Origin: Haloferax sp046557615
GTDB lineage: Archaea; Halobacteriota; Halobacteria; Halobacteriales; Haloferacaceae
Reading direction: 5' to 3'
NCBI RefSeq assembly: GCF_046557615.1
Contig: NZ_JBKIII010000002.1
Span: 186,001-250,000, forward strand
Length of the DNA: 64,000 nt
Below the pieces are notes generated by a model. The model did not search any database, had not been told where the DNA came from, and saw only the letters and a list, made by a program, of their open reading frames with translations. A program made the translations under genes and the position numbers. Shown here in pieces: positions 24,620-33,006 of this stretch (the first letter of the stretch is position 1; every line of letters begins with the position of its first letter).

Positions 24620-25611
24620 TGATCGGACTCGAACTCACGCCGGAACATCCGGTAGACGACCTCGTTGCACTGGGAACGCAGGCAGAAGACGCGGGCTACG
24701 ACTCGCTGTTCGTCTCCTGTCACTACAACAACCGCGACCCCTTCGCGGTCCTCGCACGACTCGCCGCCGAGACCGACGACATCCGTCTTGGCCCCGGCGT
24801 CGCCAACCCCTACGAGATGCACCCCGTCACGCTGGCTGGCAAAGTGGCAACCATCGCCGAAGCCTCGGGCGGGCGCGGCCTGCTCGGTATCGGGCCGGGT
24901 GACCCATCGACCCTCCGAAATCTCGGTCTCGAAGACGAACGTGGTCTTCGTTCGGTCCTGGAGGCGTTCAAAGTCGCCCAAGAAATGTGGGACGGCGAGC
25001 GCGTCACCCACGAAGGAACCTTCGAAGCCCACGACGCCGGTCTCAACTTCGAGGTTCCCGGCGAGATTCCGGTCTACGTCGGCGGCGAAGGCCCACACAT
25101 GTGCCGGATGGCGGGCAAACACGCAGACGGCCTGTTGTTCAACGGGTCGCACCCGGACGACCTCGCGTGGGCACGCGAACAGGTCGATATCGGACGTGAG
25201 GACCGCCCCGATTCGCGCGGCGAGTTCACGCTCGCCGCCTACGCTAGCGTCTCGATTTCAGAAGATGCCGAAGCGGCCCGTGAGGCCGCCCGTCCGCCGG
25301 TCGCTTTCATCACCGCCGGTGCGGCCCCGCCGGTCCTCGACAGACACAACATCGACAAATCGCGCGCCGCAGAAATCGGCGACTGCATCTCGGCAGGTGA
25401 CTTTTCAGAAGCGTTCGGTCTCGTGACCCCAGCGATGATAGACGCCTTCTCGATGGCTGGAACGCCCGACGAAGTTACAGAGAGAATGGCCGCGGTGCTC
25501 GAACATGCGGACGGTTTGGTCGTCGGGTCGCCGCTCGGACCCGACGTAGAAGAGGCGATTACTCTCGCTGCGCGGGCCTACGCTGCGACCGACGACCGGC
25601 ACCGGACGTAG
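24619..25611 (+). CDS. mer: F420-dependent 5,10-methylene-tetrahydropterin reductase (Mer-like)
   Basis: The 330-residue TIM-barrel protein belongs to the luciferase-like/Mer family of F420-dependent enzymes. Features are the strand FVSCHYNNRDPFAVLARLA, the cofactor region RLGPGVANPYEMHPVTLA, the cis-peptide-type loop GGRGLLGIGPGDPSTL and VYVGGEGPHMCRMAGKHADGL. In methanogens Mer reduces methylene-H4MPT with F420H2. In a haloarchaeon the carrier is probably a folate or modified pterin, so the exact substrate is inferred. It is coupled to cofE by a 1-nt overlap and shares a 53-nt antisense overlap with the next, convergent gene. Confidence 0.9.
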   Translation: MIGLELTPEHPVDDLVALGTQAEDAGYDSLFVSCHYNNRDPFAVLARLAAETDDIRLGPGVANPYEMHPVTLAGKVATIAEASGGRGLLGIGPGDPSTLRNLGLEDERGLRSVLEAFKVAQEMWDGERVTHEGTFEAHDAGLNFEVPGEIPVYVGGEGPHMCRMAGKHADGLLFNGSHPDDLAWAREQVDIGREDRPDSRGEFTLAAYASVSISEDAEAAREAARPPVAFITAGAAPPVLDRHNIDKSRAAEIGDCISAGDFSEAFGLVTPAMIDAFSMAGTPDEVTERMAAVLEHADGLVVGSPLGPDVEEAITLAARAYAATDDRHRT

Positions 25612-25801
25612 TGACGAACTCGGAGATGAGCGCACCGAGTACGAGGTAGCCGAACACCCCAACCGAGACGATGATGAAGATGTTGCCGAAGAGGAAGCTA
25701 ATCGTCGAGAGTGGGTCGCTCAGCGCGACGTCGGCGAACGTGACCGTGAGTTCGATGACGCTCTGGACGAGCGCCACGAGGAATTCCGTGAACGTAGCCA
25801 T
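25559..25801 (-). CDS. Small membrane protein
   Basis: This 80-residue protein has two hydrophobic segments (about 5-25 and 34-62) and a basic C-terminal tail. No family is recognised. It resembles many short haloarchaeal membrane proteins with Val/Phe-rich helices. Its 3' end overlaps mer by 53 nt on the opposite strand, which could allow antisense effects on both mRNAs. Its hydrophobic composition supports it as a real gene. Confidence 0.62.
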   Translation of the reverse strand: MATFTEFLVALVQSVIELTVTFADVALSDPLSTISFLFGNIFIIVSVGVFGYLVLGALISEFVTTSGAGRRSQRRPAQRE

Positions 25802-25891
25802 ACGCGACTCTCGGTAACGGGGGCTAATGATTGTGTGGGTTTCGCACGGCGTGCGCCACGGCTAAGCCCCCGCACACGCGATTCGACTCTC

Positions 25892-26110
25892 ATGGGAAAT
25901 TTCTCGCTCGACGACTTCGACGGCGACGAGGCGGACGCGGAAGACACATCCGAGCGTGTCGAACCAGACGACGAAGGGTCCGAAATCGACACGCTCGCCA
26001 CCTATCGCTGGACGCCCAAGGCGACTGCGTGTCCACGCTGTGGAACCTCAGTCCAAAAGCGATGGCTCGACGGCGAGGAGTACGTCTGCGACGAGTGCAA
26101 GTCGTGGTGA
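25892..26110 (+). CDS. Small acidic zinc-ribbon protein
   Basis: From the ATG at 25892 the protein has 72 residues: an acidic N-terminal half (NFSLDDFDGDEADAED) and a C-terminal zinc ribbon with CPRC and CDEC pairs (about residues 49-70). It resembles a conserved haloarchaeal family of short DUF proteins with the same layout (DUF7573-like, from memory). A frame continuing upstream to 25835 is basic and unlike the rest. Function is unknown; zinc ribbons of this kind often bind nucleic acid or a polymerase/ribosome partner. Confidence 0.74.
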   Translation: MGNFSLDDFDGDEADAEDTSERVEPDDEGSEIDTLATYRWTPKATACPRCGTSVQKRWLDGEEYVCDECKSW

Positions 26111-26150
26111 GAGAACGATAACACGAACTCAGGTTGTCGTCCGCTCGTCG

Positions 26151-26522
26151 TTACGGTGCCGGGATTTGTAGCTCCCTAAATTCGATTTCGTCAGCCCTGA
26201 GGTCTATCTGAATACTAATCGCGTCTTCGTATTCCCACGTGTACGAACCGCTGAGTCCGGTATCTAACTCGATGTGAAATTCGTACGTGCCGCTTCGTTC
26301 TATCTCAGTTTCGAATTCCGTGCACCGACTCCCCGGAAGCGGAATCGACTTCGAGACCACCGCCTTCGAGTTTTGTTCGTCAGTAATCGTCAGTTCGGCC
26401 TTTTGGGTCTCCGCCGAATACTCACAGATGCGGGTTTCGAGCGGTCGGGTCGTTGTCCCTGTACACCCAGCGAGAGTGGCGAGACCGACAGCAACCCCCG
26501 TTAGTAGACGGCGACGATACAT
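26151..26522 (-). CDS. Predicted lipoprotein, 123 residues
   Basis: The ATG at 26522 gives a short basic start (MYRRRLLTGVAVG), a hydrophobic core and a lipobox ending LAGC at about residue 20. The mature ~100 residues are acidic and beta-rich (ETQKAELTITDEQNSKAV, then TYEFHIELDTGLSGSYTWEY) and contain two Cys (in RICEY and SRCTEF) that might form a disulfide. No family is recognised. The gene reads away from a short gap beside mutL and ends 40 nt from the convergent zinc-ribbon gene. Confidence 0.68.
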   Translation of the reverse strand: MYRRRLLTGVAVGLATLAGCTGTTTRPLETRICEYSAETQKAELTITDEQNSKAVVSKSIPLPGSRCTEFETEIERSGTYEFHIELDTGLSGSYTWEYEDAISIQIDLRADEIEFRELQIPAP

Positions 26523-26590
26523 ATTTTGGCATTCACGCTTGGATAGTTGTTTCTGGCGGACTTCGAGGATTTCAACTGTGGGCGACGACG

Positions 26591-28243
26591 CTACCCGCGC
26601 CGTCCACTCCGCCGCCCGAACCCGCGAACGAACGCGTCTTCTTCGAGTGCTAACACGGTCGGTCGGCCGTGCGGGCAACTGTACGGCGTCTCGCACGCAC
26701 CGAGTCGTTCGACCAGTTTCCGGGCCTCCTCGTCGCTCAATTGGTCGCCAGCCTTGATGGACGGGTGGCACGCGAGGTCTTTCAGCACCTCGTCTCGCGG
26801 GTCGCTCGCGTCGCCCGCGGCAACGTCGGAAATCACGTCCACGAGGGCAGTTGGCGAGAATGCCCGGCCGAGCGGTGCGGGGACGGCCTTGACGCGATAG
26901 GTTCCCGACCCGACCACCGAGACGGAAAAGCCCAGATTCGCAATCGTTTCTCGATTCGCCTCGAAGAGCGCCGCTTCGGGTGCAGACAGCCGAACTCGCG
27001 CTGGCGGGTCCACCTCGACGGCGTCGATGCCGGCGTCGGCCACCGCCTCCCGAAGTCGCTCGTAGTTCACCCGCTCGTGGGCGGCGTGCTGGTCGATAAT
27101 CAGTAACTCGTCGCCCGCCTCGCAGAGGACGTAGAGGTCGCGGAATCGCCCGATTACGGCCACGTCGTCGAAGACGGATTCCTCGCCGCGGGCAGAAAGC
27201 GACGAGTCGAGGTCCATCGCGAGGTCGGCGCTCCGAGCCAAGTCGGCTGTCGAGAGCGCGTCTCGAACCGCCGATTCGACTGCTTGCGTGACGACCGAGG
27301 AGTCGCGGAAGCCCACCTCATCTTTCGCGGGGTGGACGTTGTGGTCAACCCACTCCGGCGGGAGCGACACCCGAACGACGGCGACGGGTTCACGACCGTC
27401 GGGAAGGAGCGTCCCGTAGCCCTCGGAAACCGCCCGACGAATTCGTGGTTCGGCGAGCGCCCGTCCATTCACCGAGACGTGGATGTGGTCCCGACGAGCC
27501 CGACTGATGGCCGGATGACAGAGGACGCCATCGATGCGAAACTCGCCGCGTTCGCTGCCAACAGAGAGGACTTGCGCTGTGTCGAACGACGATGCCTGAC
27601 CCGCAGCGTCACGCCCGTAGCACGCGAGCATCGCCGCGGTGAAATCTCCGCTTCCAGGCGTCGAGAGCGTCTCGCGCCCGCCGTGGCGGAGGACGAATCG
27701 CACGTCGGGTCGGCAGAGTGCGTATCGGGTCACGATGCTCGTGATGCGCGCGAACTCGGTCTCCGGGGAGGCGAGTGCCTTCTTTCGGGCGGGTCGCTCT
27801 TCGAAGAGGCCGGTGACTTCGACAGTCGTTCCTCGCCCTCGTCCCGCAGGCGAGACGTTCTTTTGGCCTCTTTCGACGAGGACGCGGGTTCCGCGTTCGC
27901 CACCGTCGTTGGTCGTCAGTTCGAGGCGAGCGACTGCGGCGATACTCGGGAGCGCCTCACCACGGAAGCCAAGGGTTTCGACCGTCTCCAAGTCGTCGGC
28001 GTCGGACAGTTTGCTCGTCGTGTGGCGTTCGGTGGCGAGACTCGCGTCTTTCTCGTTCATCCCGCATCCGTCGTCCACGACACGGATTCGGGCGGTTCCG
28101 TCGCCATCGACGGCAATTCGAATCGTCTCTGCGCCCGCGTCGAGTGCGTTTTCGACGAGTTCGATGACGACGCTCGCTGGGCGAGCGACCACCTCTCCGG
28201 CGGCGATTTTGGCACGGGTTTCAGCATCGAGTGTGCGAATCAT
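26591..28243 (-). CDS. mutL: DNA mismatch repair protein MutL
   Basis: The 550-residue protein has the GHKL ATPase N terminus: MIRTLDAETRAKIAAGEV, then VVIELVENALDAGA and the DDGCGM loop. A C-terminal dimerisation domain follows. The endonuclease motif DQHAAHERVNYE appears near residue 380, matching the DQHA(x)2E(x)4E signature of MutL nucleases. That fits a repair system without MutH, where MutL itself nicks the new strand. The GFRGEALPSI motif is also present. It overlaps mutS by 4 nt in an ATGA junction, so the two are translationally coupled. Archaeal MutSL is considered to have been acquired from bacteria. Confidence 0.95.
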   Translation of the reverse strand: MIRTLDAETRAKIAAGEVVARPASVVIELVENALDAGAETIRIAVDGDGTARIRVVDDGCGMNEKDASLATERHTTSKLSDADDLETVETLGFRGEALPSIAAVARLELTTNDGGERGTRVLVERGQKNVSPAGRGRGTTVEVTGLFEERPARKKALASPETEFARITSIVTRYALCRPDVRFVLRHGGRETLSTPGSGDFTAAMLACYGRDAAGQASSFDTAQVLSVGSERGEFRIDGVLCHPAISRARRDHIHVSVNGRALAEPRIRRAVSEGYGTLLPDGREPVAVVRVSLPPEWVDHNVHPAKDEVGFRDSSVVTQAVESAVRDALSTADLARSADLAMDLDSSLSARGEESVFDDVAVIGRFRDLYVLCEAGDELLIIDQHAAHERVNYERLREAVADAGIDAVEVDPPARVRLSAPEAALFEANRETIANLGFSVSVVGSGTYRVKAVPAPLGRAFSPTALVDVISDVAAGDASDPRDEVLKDLACHPSIKAGDQLSDEEARKLVERLGACETPYSCPHGRPTVLALEEDAFVRGFGRRSGRRG

Positions 28244-30876
28244 TGGAGTCGGTTTTGGAGGTCTGAAAGGAGATTTAGTGCCTCCAGTGGCGTTGTCGAA
28301 GCGAGGTCGGCGGCGAGGAGTTCTTCAGCGACGGCCTGCCGGTCGGGACTGGTTTGGCCGTCGTCTGTTTCAGTCTCATCCTGTCCGTTCTCCAATCCGT
28401 CGATGTAGGCATCGAGTGTCTCCCCATCGGTTGGTTTCGTTTCGTGTTCTTTCTCGACTCGTTCACCATCGGACACGAGTTCCTGTGCGCGGTCTACGAC
28501 GGTGTGTGGAACACCCGCGAGTTGCGCGACTTCGACGCCGTAGGAAGACGAAGACGGTCCGTCGGCGACGCTGTGGAGGAACGTCACCTCGCCCTTTGTC
28601 TGTGTGGCGGTGAAGTGCAGGTTGAACACGCCGGTTCGCTCCTCTGCCACGTCGGTCAAGTCGTGATAGTGGGTCGCAAAGAGCGTCGTCGCGCCCACGT
28701 CGTCGTGCAGGAATTCGGTTGCGGCGCGGGCGATGGCGAGGCCGTCCGTCGTCGAAGTTCCGCGCCCAACCTCGTCGAGGAGGACGAGTGAGTTCTCGGT
28801 GGCGTTGTGGAGAATTTCGGTGAGTTCGCTCATCTCACGCATGAACGTCGATTGCCCGCCCGCGATGTCGTCGGAAGCACCAATCCGTGTGAAGATACGG
28901 TCGATAACCGGAAGACAGGCGCTTCGTGCAGGGACGAAACTCCCGACTTGCGCGAGGACCGAAATGAGCGCGACCTGTCGCATGTAGGTCGATTTGCCGG
29001 ACATGTTCGGGCCGGTGATGAGCGCAATCGACCCGCGGGGAAGCGACGCCGGGTTGGGGACGAACTCGGCTTGGGCCTGTTCGACCACCGGGTGACGGCC
29101 TGCGTCGATGTCGATATTTTCGCCGCCGAATTCCGGTCGCGTGTAGTTGTTGGCGACCGCAACGTCGGCCAGTGTCCGCAGTACGTCGAGGTCGGCGAGT
29201 GCGCTGGCGACTTCCTGAACGCGTTCGCCTTCGGCGCCGACGTCGCGACGAACCTCGCAGAAGAGGTCGTATTCGAGGGCGTCGGCGCGGTCGGAGGCGC
29301 GCAGAATCTCGTCTTCGCGTTCCTTGAGTTCGGGTGTGTAGAACCGCTCTGAATTTTTGAGCGTCTGACGGCGGACGTACTCTTCAGGCACGCGGTCGAG
29401 GTTCGGATTCGTCACCTCGATGTAGTAGCCGTGAACCTGATTGTAGCCGACTTCGAGCGAGTCGATACCGGTTCGCTCCTGTTCGTGGGCTTCGAGGTTC
29501 GACACCCACGCTTTGCCTTCGGTCGCAGTCGAGCGAATCGAGTCGAGTTCGGTATCGAATCCATCCGCGATGACGCCGCCTTCGGTAATCTCCTGCGGCG
29601 GGTCGCTGACGATGGCGTCGCCGACGAGGTTCCGAACGTCTTCGAGTTCATCGAGGTTCGCGCGAATCGACCGAAGGAGGTCGGATTCTGCGTCTTCGAG
29701 CGCATCGTTGAGTTCTGGAACGCGGTCCAACGTGCCTTTCAGCGAGCGCAGGTCGCGGGCGTTGGCGCGTTCGCGCGAGATGCGTGTGACGAGTCGTTCG
29801 AGGTCGTATACTGAAGAGAGGTGCTGGTGGAGGTCGTCACGGAGGAGGGCGTCGTCGGTGAGTTCACTCACCGCGTCGAGTCGGCGCTCGATTTCGTCGC
29901 GTTCGACGAGCGGTCGGCGAAGCCACGCCTCTAACCGGCGGCGACCGAGTGCGCAGGCCGTCTCGTCCAACACGTCGAGGAGGGTGCTTCCGGAACGGAC
30001 GCTTCTCGATTCGAAGAGTTCGAGGCTTCGAAGTGCGGTCGCGTCGAGTTGCAGGAACTCTCGCGGGTCGAAGCGGGTGATTCGAGAGACGTATTCGAGC
30101 GTCGTTTGGCCGTGGGCGTACTCCGCATAGGAGAGAAGTGCGCCCGCCGCCCGGAGTTCGGCGTCAGATTCGACGATAGCATCGGGTTGGGTGGTATAGG
30201 AAGAGAGCGTCTCGCGGGCGACGTCGAGGTCGAACGCCGACGTCTCGAAGGGTGTCACCATCGGGTCGAACGAGAGCATTGGGAGGTCGAACTTCGGGCC
30301 AACGACGAGTTCGGCGGGGGCGAGGCGTTCGAGTTCTTCGAGGGTGAGTGCGCGGTCTGCACCCGTAACAAGACACTCGCCGGTCGAAACGTCCACAACT
30401 GCGAGTCCGTAGGTGTCGCCGTCGCGGGCGACTGCCCCGAGGTAGGTCGCTCGGCCTGCTTCGAGGAGTTCTTCGTCCACGACAGTGCCGGGCGTGATGA
30501 GTTGCGTGACCGCGCGGTCAACGAGTCCAGATGCTTCAGATGCGTCTTCGACCTGTTCGGCGAGGGCGACGCGATAGCCCGCATCGAGCAGGCGTTCGAT
30601 GTAGCCAGCGGCGTTTTCGATGGGAATACCAGCCATCGGCCACGTACCGGTCGAATCCTCGCGTTGGGTCAGCGTTACCTCGCAGGTTCGTGCGACTGTC
30701 TTGGCCGCGCCGCAGAATGCTTCGTAGAAGTCGCCGACTTGAAAGAGTACGAGCGCGTCGTCGTGGGCTTCACAGCAGTCGGCGTACTGCGAAAGCATCG
30801 GGGTGAGGTCCTCGCGCACCGCCAGCATCTCGTCTGGGGCGCCGTAGACCGATGCGCTCGGGGCGTCCGCGTCCAT
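28240..30876 (-). CDS. mutS: DNA mismatch repair protein MutS
   Basis: This 878-residue protein is full-length MutS1. The mismatch-wedge motif GDFYEAF is in the N-terminal domain, connector and lever/clamp domains follow, and the ABC-type ATPase has Walker A GPNMSGKS near residue 620, FMREMSELTEIL, and the Walker B/signature DEVGRGTSTTDG. The FATHYHDL switch motif is present. A C-terminal acidic linker precedes the dimerisation tail. The ATG at 30876 (MDADAPSASVYG) is preferred to one at 30969, which adds a basic segment unlike the family. It recognises base mismatches and recruits MutL, encoded directly downstream. Confidence 0.95.
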   Translation of the reverse strand: MDADAPSASVYGAPDEMLAVREDLTPMLSQYADCCEAHDDALVLFQVGDFYEAFCGAAKTVARTCEVTLTQREDSTGTWPMAGIPIENAAGYIERLLDAGYRVALAEQVEDASEASGLVDRAVTQLITPGTVVDEELLEAGRATYLGAVARDGDTYGLAVVDVSTGECLVTGADRALTLEELERLAPAELVVGPKFDLPMLSFDPMVTPFETSAFDLDVARETLSSYTTQPDAIVESDAELRAAGALLSYAEYAHGQTTLEYVSRITRFDPREFLQLDATALRSLELFESRSVRSGSTLLDVLDETACALGRRRLEAWLRRPLVERDEIERRLDAVSELTDDALLRDDLHQHLSSVYDLERLVTRISRERANARDLRSLKGTLDRVPELNDALEDAESDLLRSIRANLDELEDVRNLVGDAIVSDPPQEITEGGVIADGFDTELDSIRSTATEGKAWVSNLEAHEQERTGIDSLEVGYNQVHGYYIEVTNPNLDRVPEEYVRRQTLKNSERFYTPELKEREDEILRASDRADALEYDLFCEVRRDVGAEGERVQEVASALADLDVLRTLADVAVANNYTRPEFGGENIDIDAGRHPVVEQAQAEFVPNPASLPRGSIALITGPNMSGKSTYMRQVALISVLAQVGSFVPARSACLPVIDRIFTRIGASDDIAGGQSTFMREMSELTEILHNATENSLVLLDEVGRGTSTTDGLAIARAATEFLHDDVGATTLFATHYHDLTDVAEERTGVFNLHFTATQTKGEVTFLHSVADGPSSSSYGVEVAQLAGVPHTVVDRAQELVSDGERVEKEHETKPTDGETLDAYIDGLENGQDETETDDGQTSPDRQAVAEELLAADLASTTPLEALNLLSDLQNRLQ

Positions 30877-31051
30877 ACCTGTACGCAGTCGCCGAGGGAC
30901 AAAAGCTTCGGGAAGCCGTCTCGTCCCCCTATTGCGTCTCGTTCTCCTTTGATTGTGGTATGCACACATCCAGCAACGTTAGGTATGTCCGGCTAATATA
31001 CGTGAACAATGAATCAGTCCACCGCGGTACTCCGGACTGTTCCCTCTATCA

Positions 31052-32008
31052 ATGACTGACGCACACGCAGAATCCGACTTAGACCCCGCCCTCTCTGTCG
31101 AGTCGGTAGCAGACCTCGCTGTACGTATCTCCGACAACGTCGAACAGGTCATCGTCGGCCATCACGACGCTATCGAAGACATTCTCGTCGCCCTCTTCGC
31201 CCGTGGGCATCTCCTCTTGGAGGACGTGCCGGGCGTGGGTAAGACCATGCTCGCCCGCGCGATAGCCACCTCCATCGACGCCTCGTTCAAGCGCGTGCAG
31301 TTCACGCCCGACCTCCTCCCCTCGGACGTGACCGGCGTCAACGTGTTCAATCAACAAACCCGCGAGTTCGAATTCCGCCAAGGCCCCGTCTTCGCCAACG
31401 TCGTCCTCGGCGACGAAATCAACCGTGCGCCGCCGAAGACACAGGCCGCGCTCCTCGAAGTCATGGAGGAGTTGCAAGTGACCGTCGATGGAACCACACG
31501 ACGCGTCCCCGACCCATTCACCGTCATCGCCACCCAGAACGACGTGGAACCCGACCGCACCTACGACCTCCCGCTCGCCGAACTCGACCGCTTTATGAAG
31601 AAAATCCACCTCGGCTATCCGAGCGTCGCGGACGAAGCCGAACTCCTCGGCCGGGTCTCGGGCCACCACCCAATCGAGTCGCTCTCGGCGGTTGCCACCG
31701 CGAGCGACGTTCGTCGCGCCCGTGAGGCCGTTGTCGGCGTCACCGTGAGCGAACCCGTGAGAGCATACGTCTCCAGACTCGCGGCATCCACCCGCGAATA
31801 CGCGCATCTGGGCGTCAGTCCCCGCGGGTCGATTGCCCTCATCCGCGCCTCCCAAGCACGTGCCGCACTGGATGCGCGGGACTTCGTGGTCCCCGACGAC
31901 GTGCAACGCGAAATTCAGAGCGTGTGGGCACACCGGATTCGCACCTCTGACGGAACACCCGGCGCAACGATCGTCGAACGGGCACTCGACGATATCGAAG
32001 TCGAATGA
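31052..32008 (+). CDS. MoxR-type AAA+ ATPase
   Basis: The 318-residue protein is a MoxR ATPase: Walker A VPGVGKTMLARAI, Walker B-containing VVLGDEINRAPPKTQAALLEVMEE, and sensor 1 in VIATQNDVE. An arginine-bearing lid domain lies in the last third (SPRGSIALIRASQARAAL). MoxR proteins act as chaperones that activate metal- or VWA/DUF58-containing partners. Here the partner is probably the DUF58 protein next door; the genes overlap by 4 nt. The start gives MTDAHAESDLDPALSVE, an acidic haloarchaeal N terminus. Confidence 0.92.
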   Translation: MTDAHAESDLDPALSVESVADLAVRISDNVEQVIVGHHDAIEDILVALFARGHLLLEDVPGVGKTMLARAIATSIDASFKRVQFTPDLLPSDVTGVNVFNQQTREFEFRQGPVFANVVLGDEINRAPPKTQAALLEVMEELQVTVDGTTRRVPDPFTVIATQNDVEPDRTYDLPLAELDRFMKKIHLGYPSVADEAELLGRVSGHHPIESLSAVATASDVRRAREAVVGVTVSEPVRAYVSRLAASTREYAHLGVSPRGSIALIRASQARAALDARDFVVPDDVQREIQSVWAHRIRTSDGTPGATIVERALDDIEVE

Positions 32009-33006
32009 GACCAACACGTCGTGGGTGGTTTGCGCTCGTAATCGTCGCGGTCGGTATCGGTAACGCCGTCGCGTTCGGCCCGCGGGCGCTCAACGCGGTG
32101 GTCGTCCCCGTCGTCGTCGCTCTCGTCATCTCTGCGATTCAAATCCGCCGTCTCTCTCCGCCTCGCGTCACCCGAAATCCACTGGACGATGGGTTTCCTG
32201 ACGAACGACACACCGTCGAACTGTCGTTCGATTCGACCCCGGCGTTTCCGGCACGCGTGACCGACCAACTTTCAGTTGGACTGACTGGCGACTCGACCGT
32301 CGAAGCCGTCGTCGGCGACGACCCGATTACGTACGAAGTCGAGTACCTGACGCGTGGTCGGCAGACGCTTGGCCCGACCACACTCGTCGGGTACGACATT
32401 CTCAGGTTCTTCTCGCGAAAATTCGACGTTTCTTCGCGTACCGAAGTACTCGTCTTCCCGCGTCTGCGTGCGCTCTCGACGCCCGCTCGACGGACGCTCG
32501 CGCGACTCTCCGATAGCGGCGTCACGAACGAACGCGGCGAGTTCGACCGTCTTCGGGGCTACGTCCACGGCGACCCCCTCCGCGACATCCACTGGAAGTC
32601 GAGCGCGAAATCCGACGACCTCGTGGTCAAAGCCTTCACCGACCGTACCGACCCGAGCGCCGTCCAAGTCTCGGTCGGCGGCGTCGATGGGACCGAAGAC
32701 GACGTTGCCGAAGCGGCCGCCGCTGTCTGTTGTTCCCTTCTCGAATTGGAGATACCCATCAATCTCTCGACGCCGGTCGGGACGCTCGATGCGGTGCCGG
32801 GGAACCGTCGCCACGTTCTCTCCCATCTCGCGCAGTTCCGCCCCGGTTCGGTGCCCGAACCGAGTGCAGAAGTCGTCGTTCGCGGCGAGACGCCACAGAC
32901 AGTAATCTCTCTCAGCGGCCAGGAGTTCACGTTCGAACAACTCCGTGAGGATAGTGCGTTCGACGCTGCGGTCGGTGAGTCGCCTGTCTCAGAGGTGGTC
33001 TCGTGA
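32005..33006 (+). CDS. DUF58 domain protein
   Basis: This 333-residue protein has one or two N-terminal membrane helices (about residues 8-45) and a soluble part with the DUF58 signature GEFDRLRGYVHGDPLRDIHWKSSAK near residues 178-202. DUF58 proteins have a VWA-like fold and occur with MoxR and transglutaminase genes, as here. The upstream beta domain (HTVELSFDSTPAFPARVTD) resembles the usual N-terminal module. The role is unclear; cell-envelope biogenesis or surface-protein processing is suggested by context. It overlaps moxR and the next gene by 4 nt each. Confidence 0.88.
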   Translation: MRPTRRGWFALVIVAVGIGNAVAFGPRALNAVVVPVVVALVISAIQIRRLSPPRVTRNPLDDGFPDERHTVELSFDSTPAFPARVTDQLSVGLTGDSTVEAVVGDDPITYEVEYLTRGRQTLGPTTLVGYDILRFFSRKFDVSSRTEVLVFPRLRALSTPARRTLARLSDSGVTNERGEFDRLRGYVHGDPLRDIHWKSSAKSDDLVVKAFTDRTDPSAVQVSVGGVDGTEDDVAEAAAAVCCSLLELEIPINLSTPVGTLDAVPGNRRHVLSHLAQFRPGSVPEPSAEVVVRGETPQTVISLSGQEFTFEQLREDSAFDAAVGESPVSEVVS

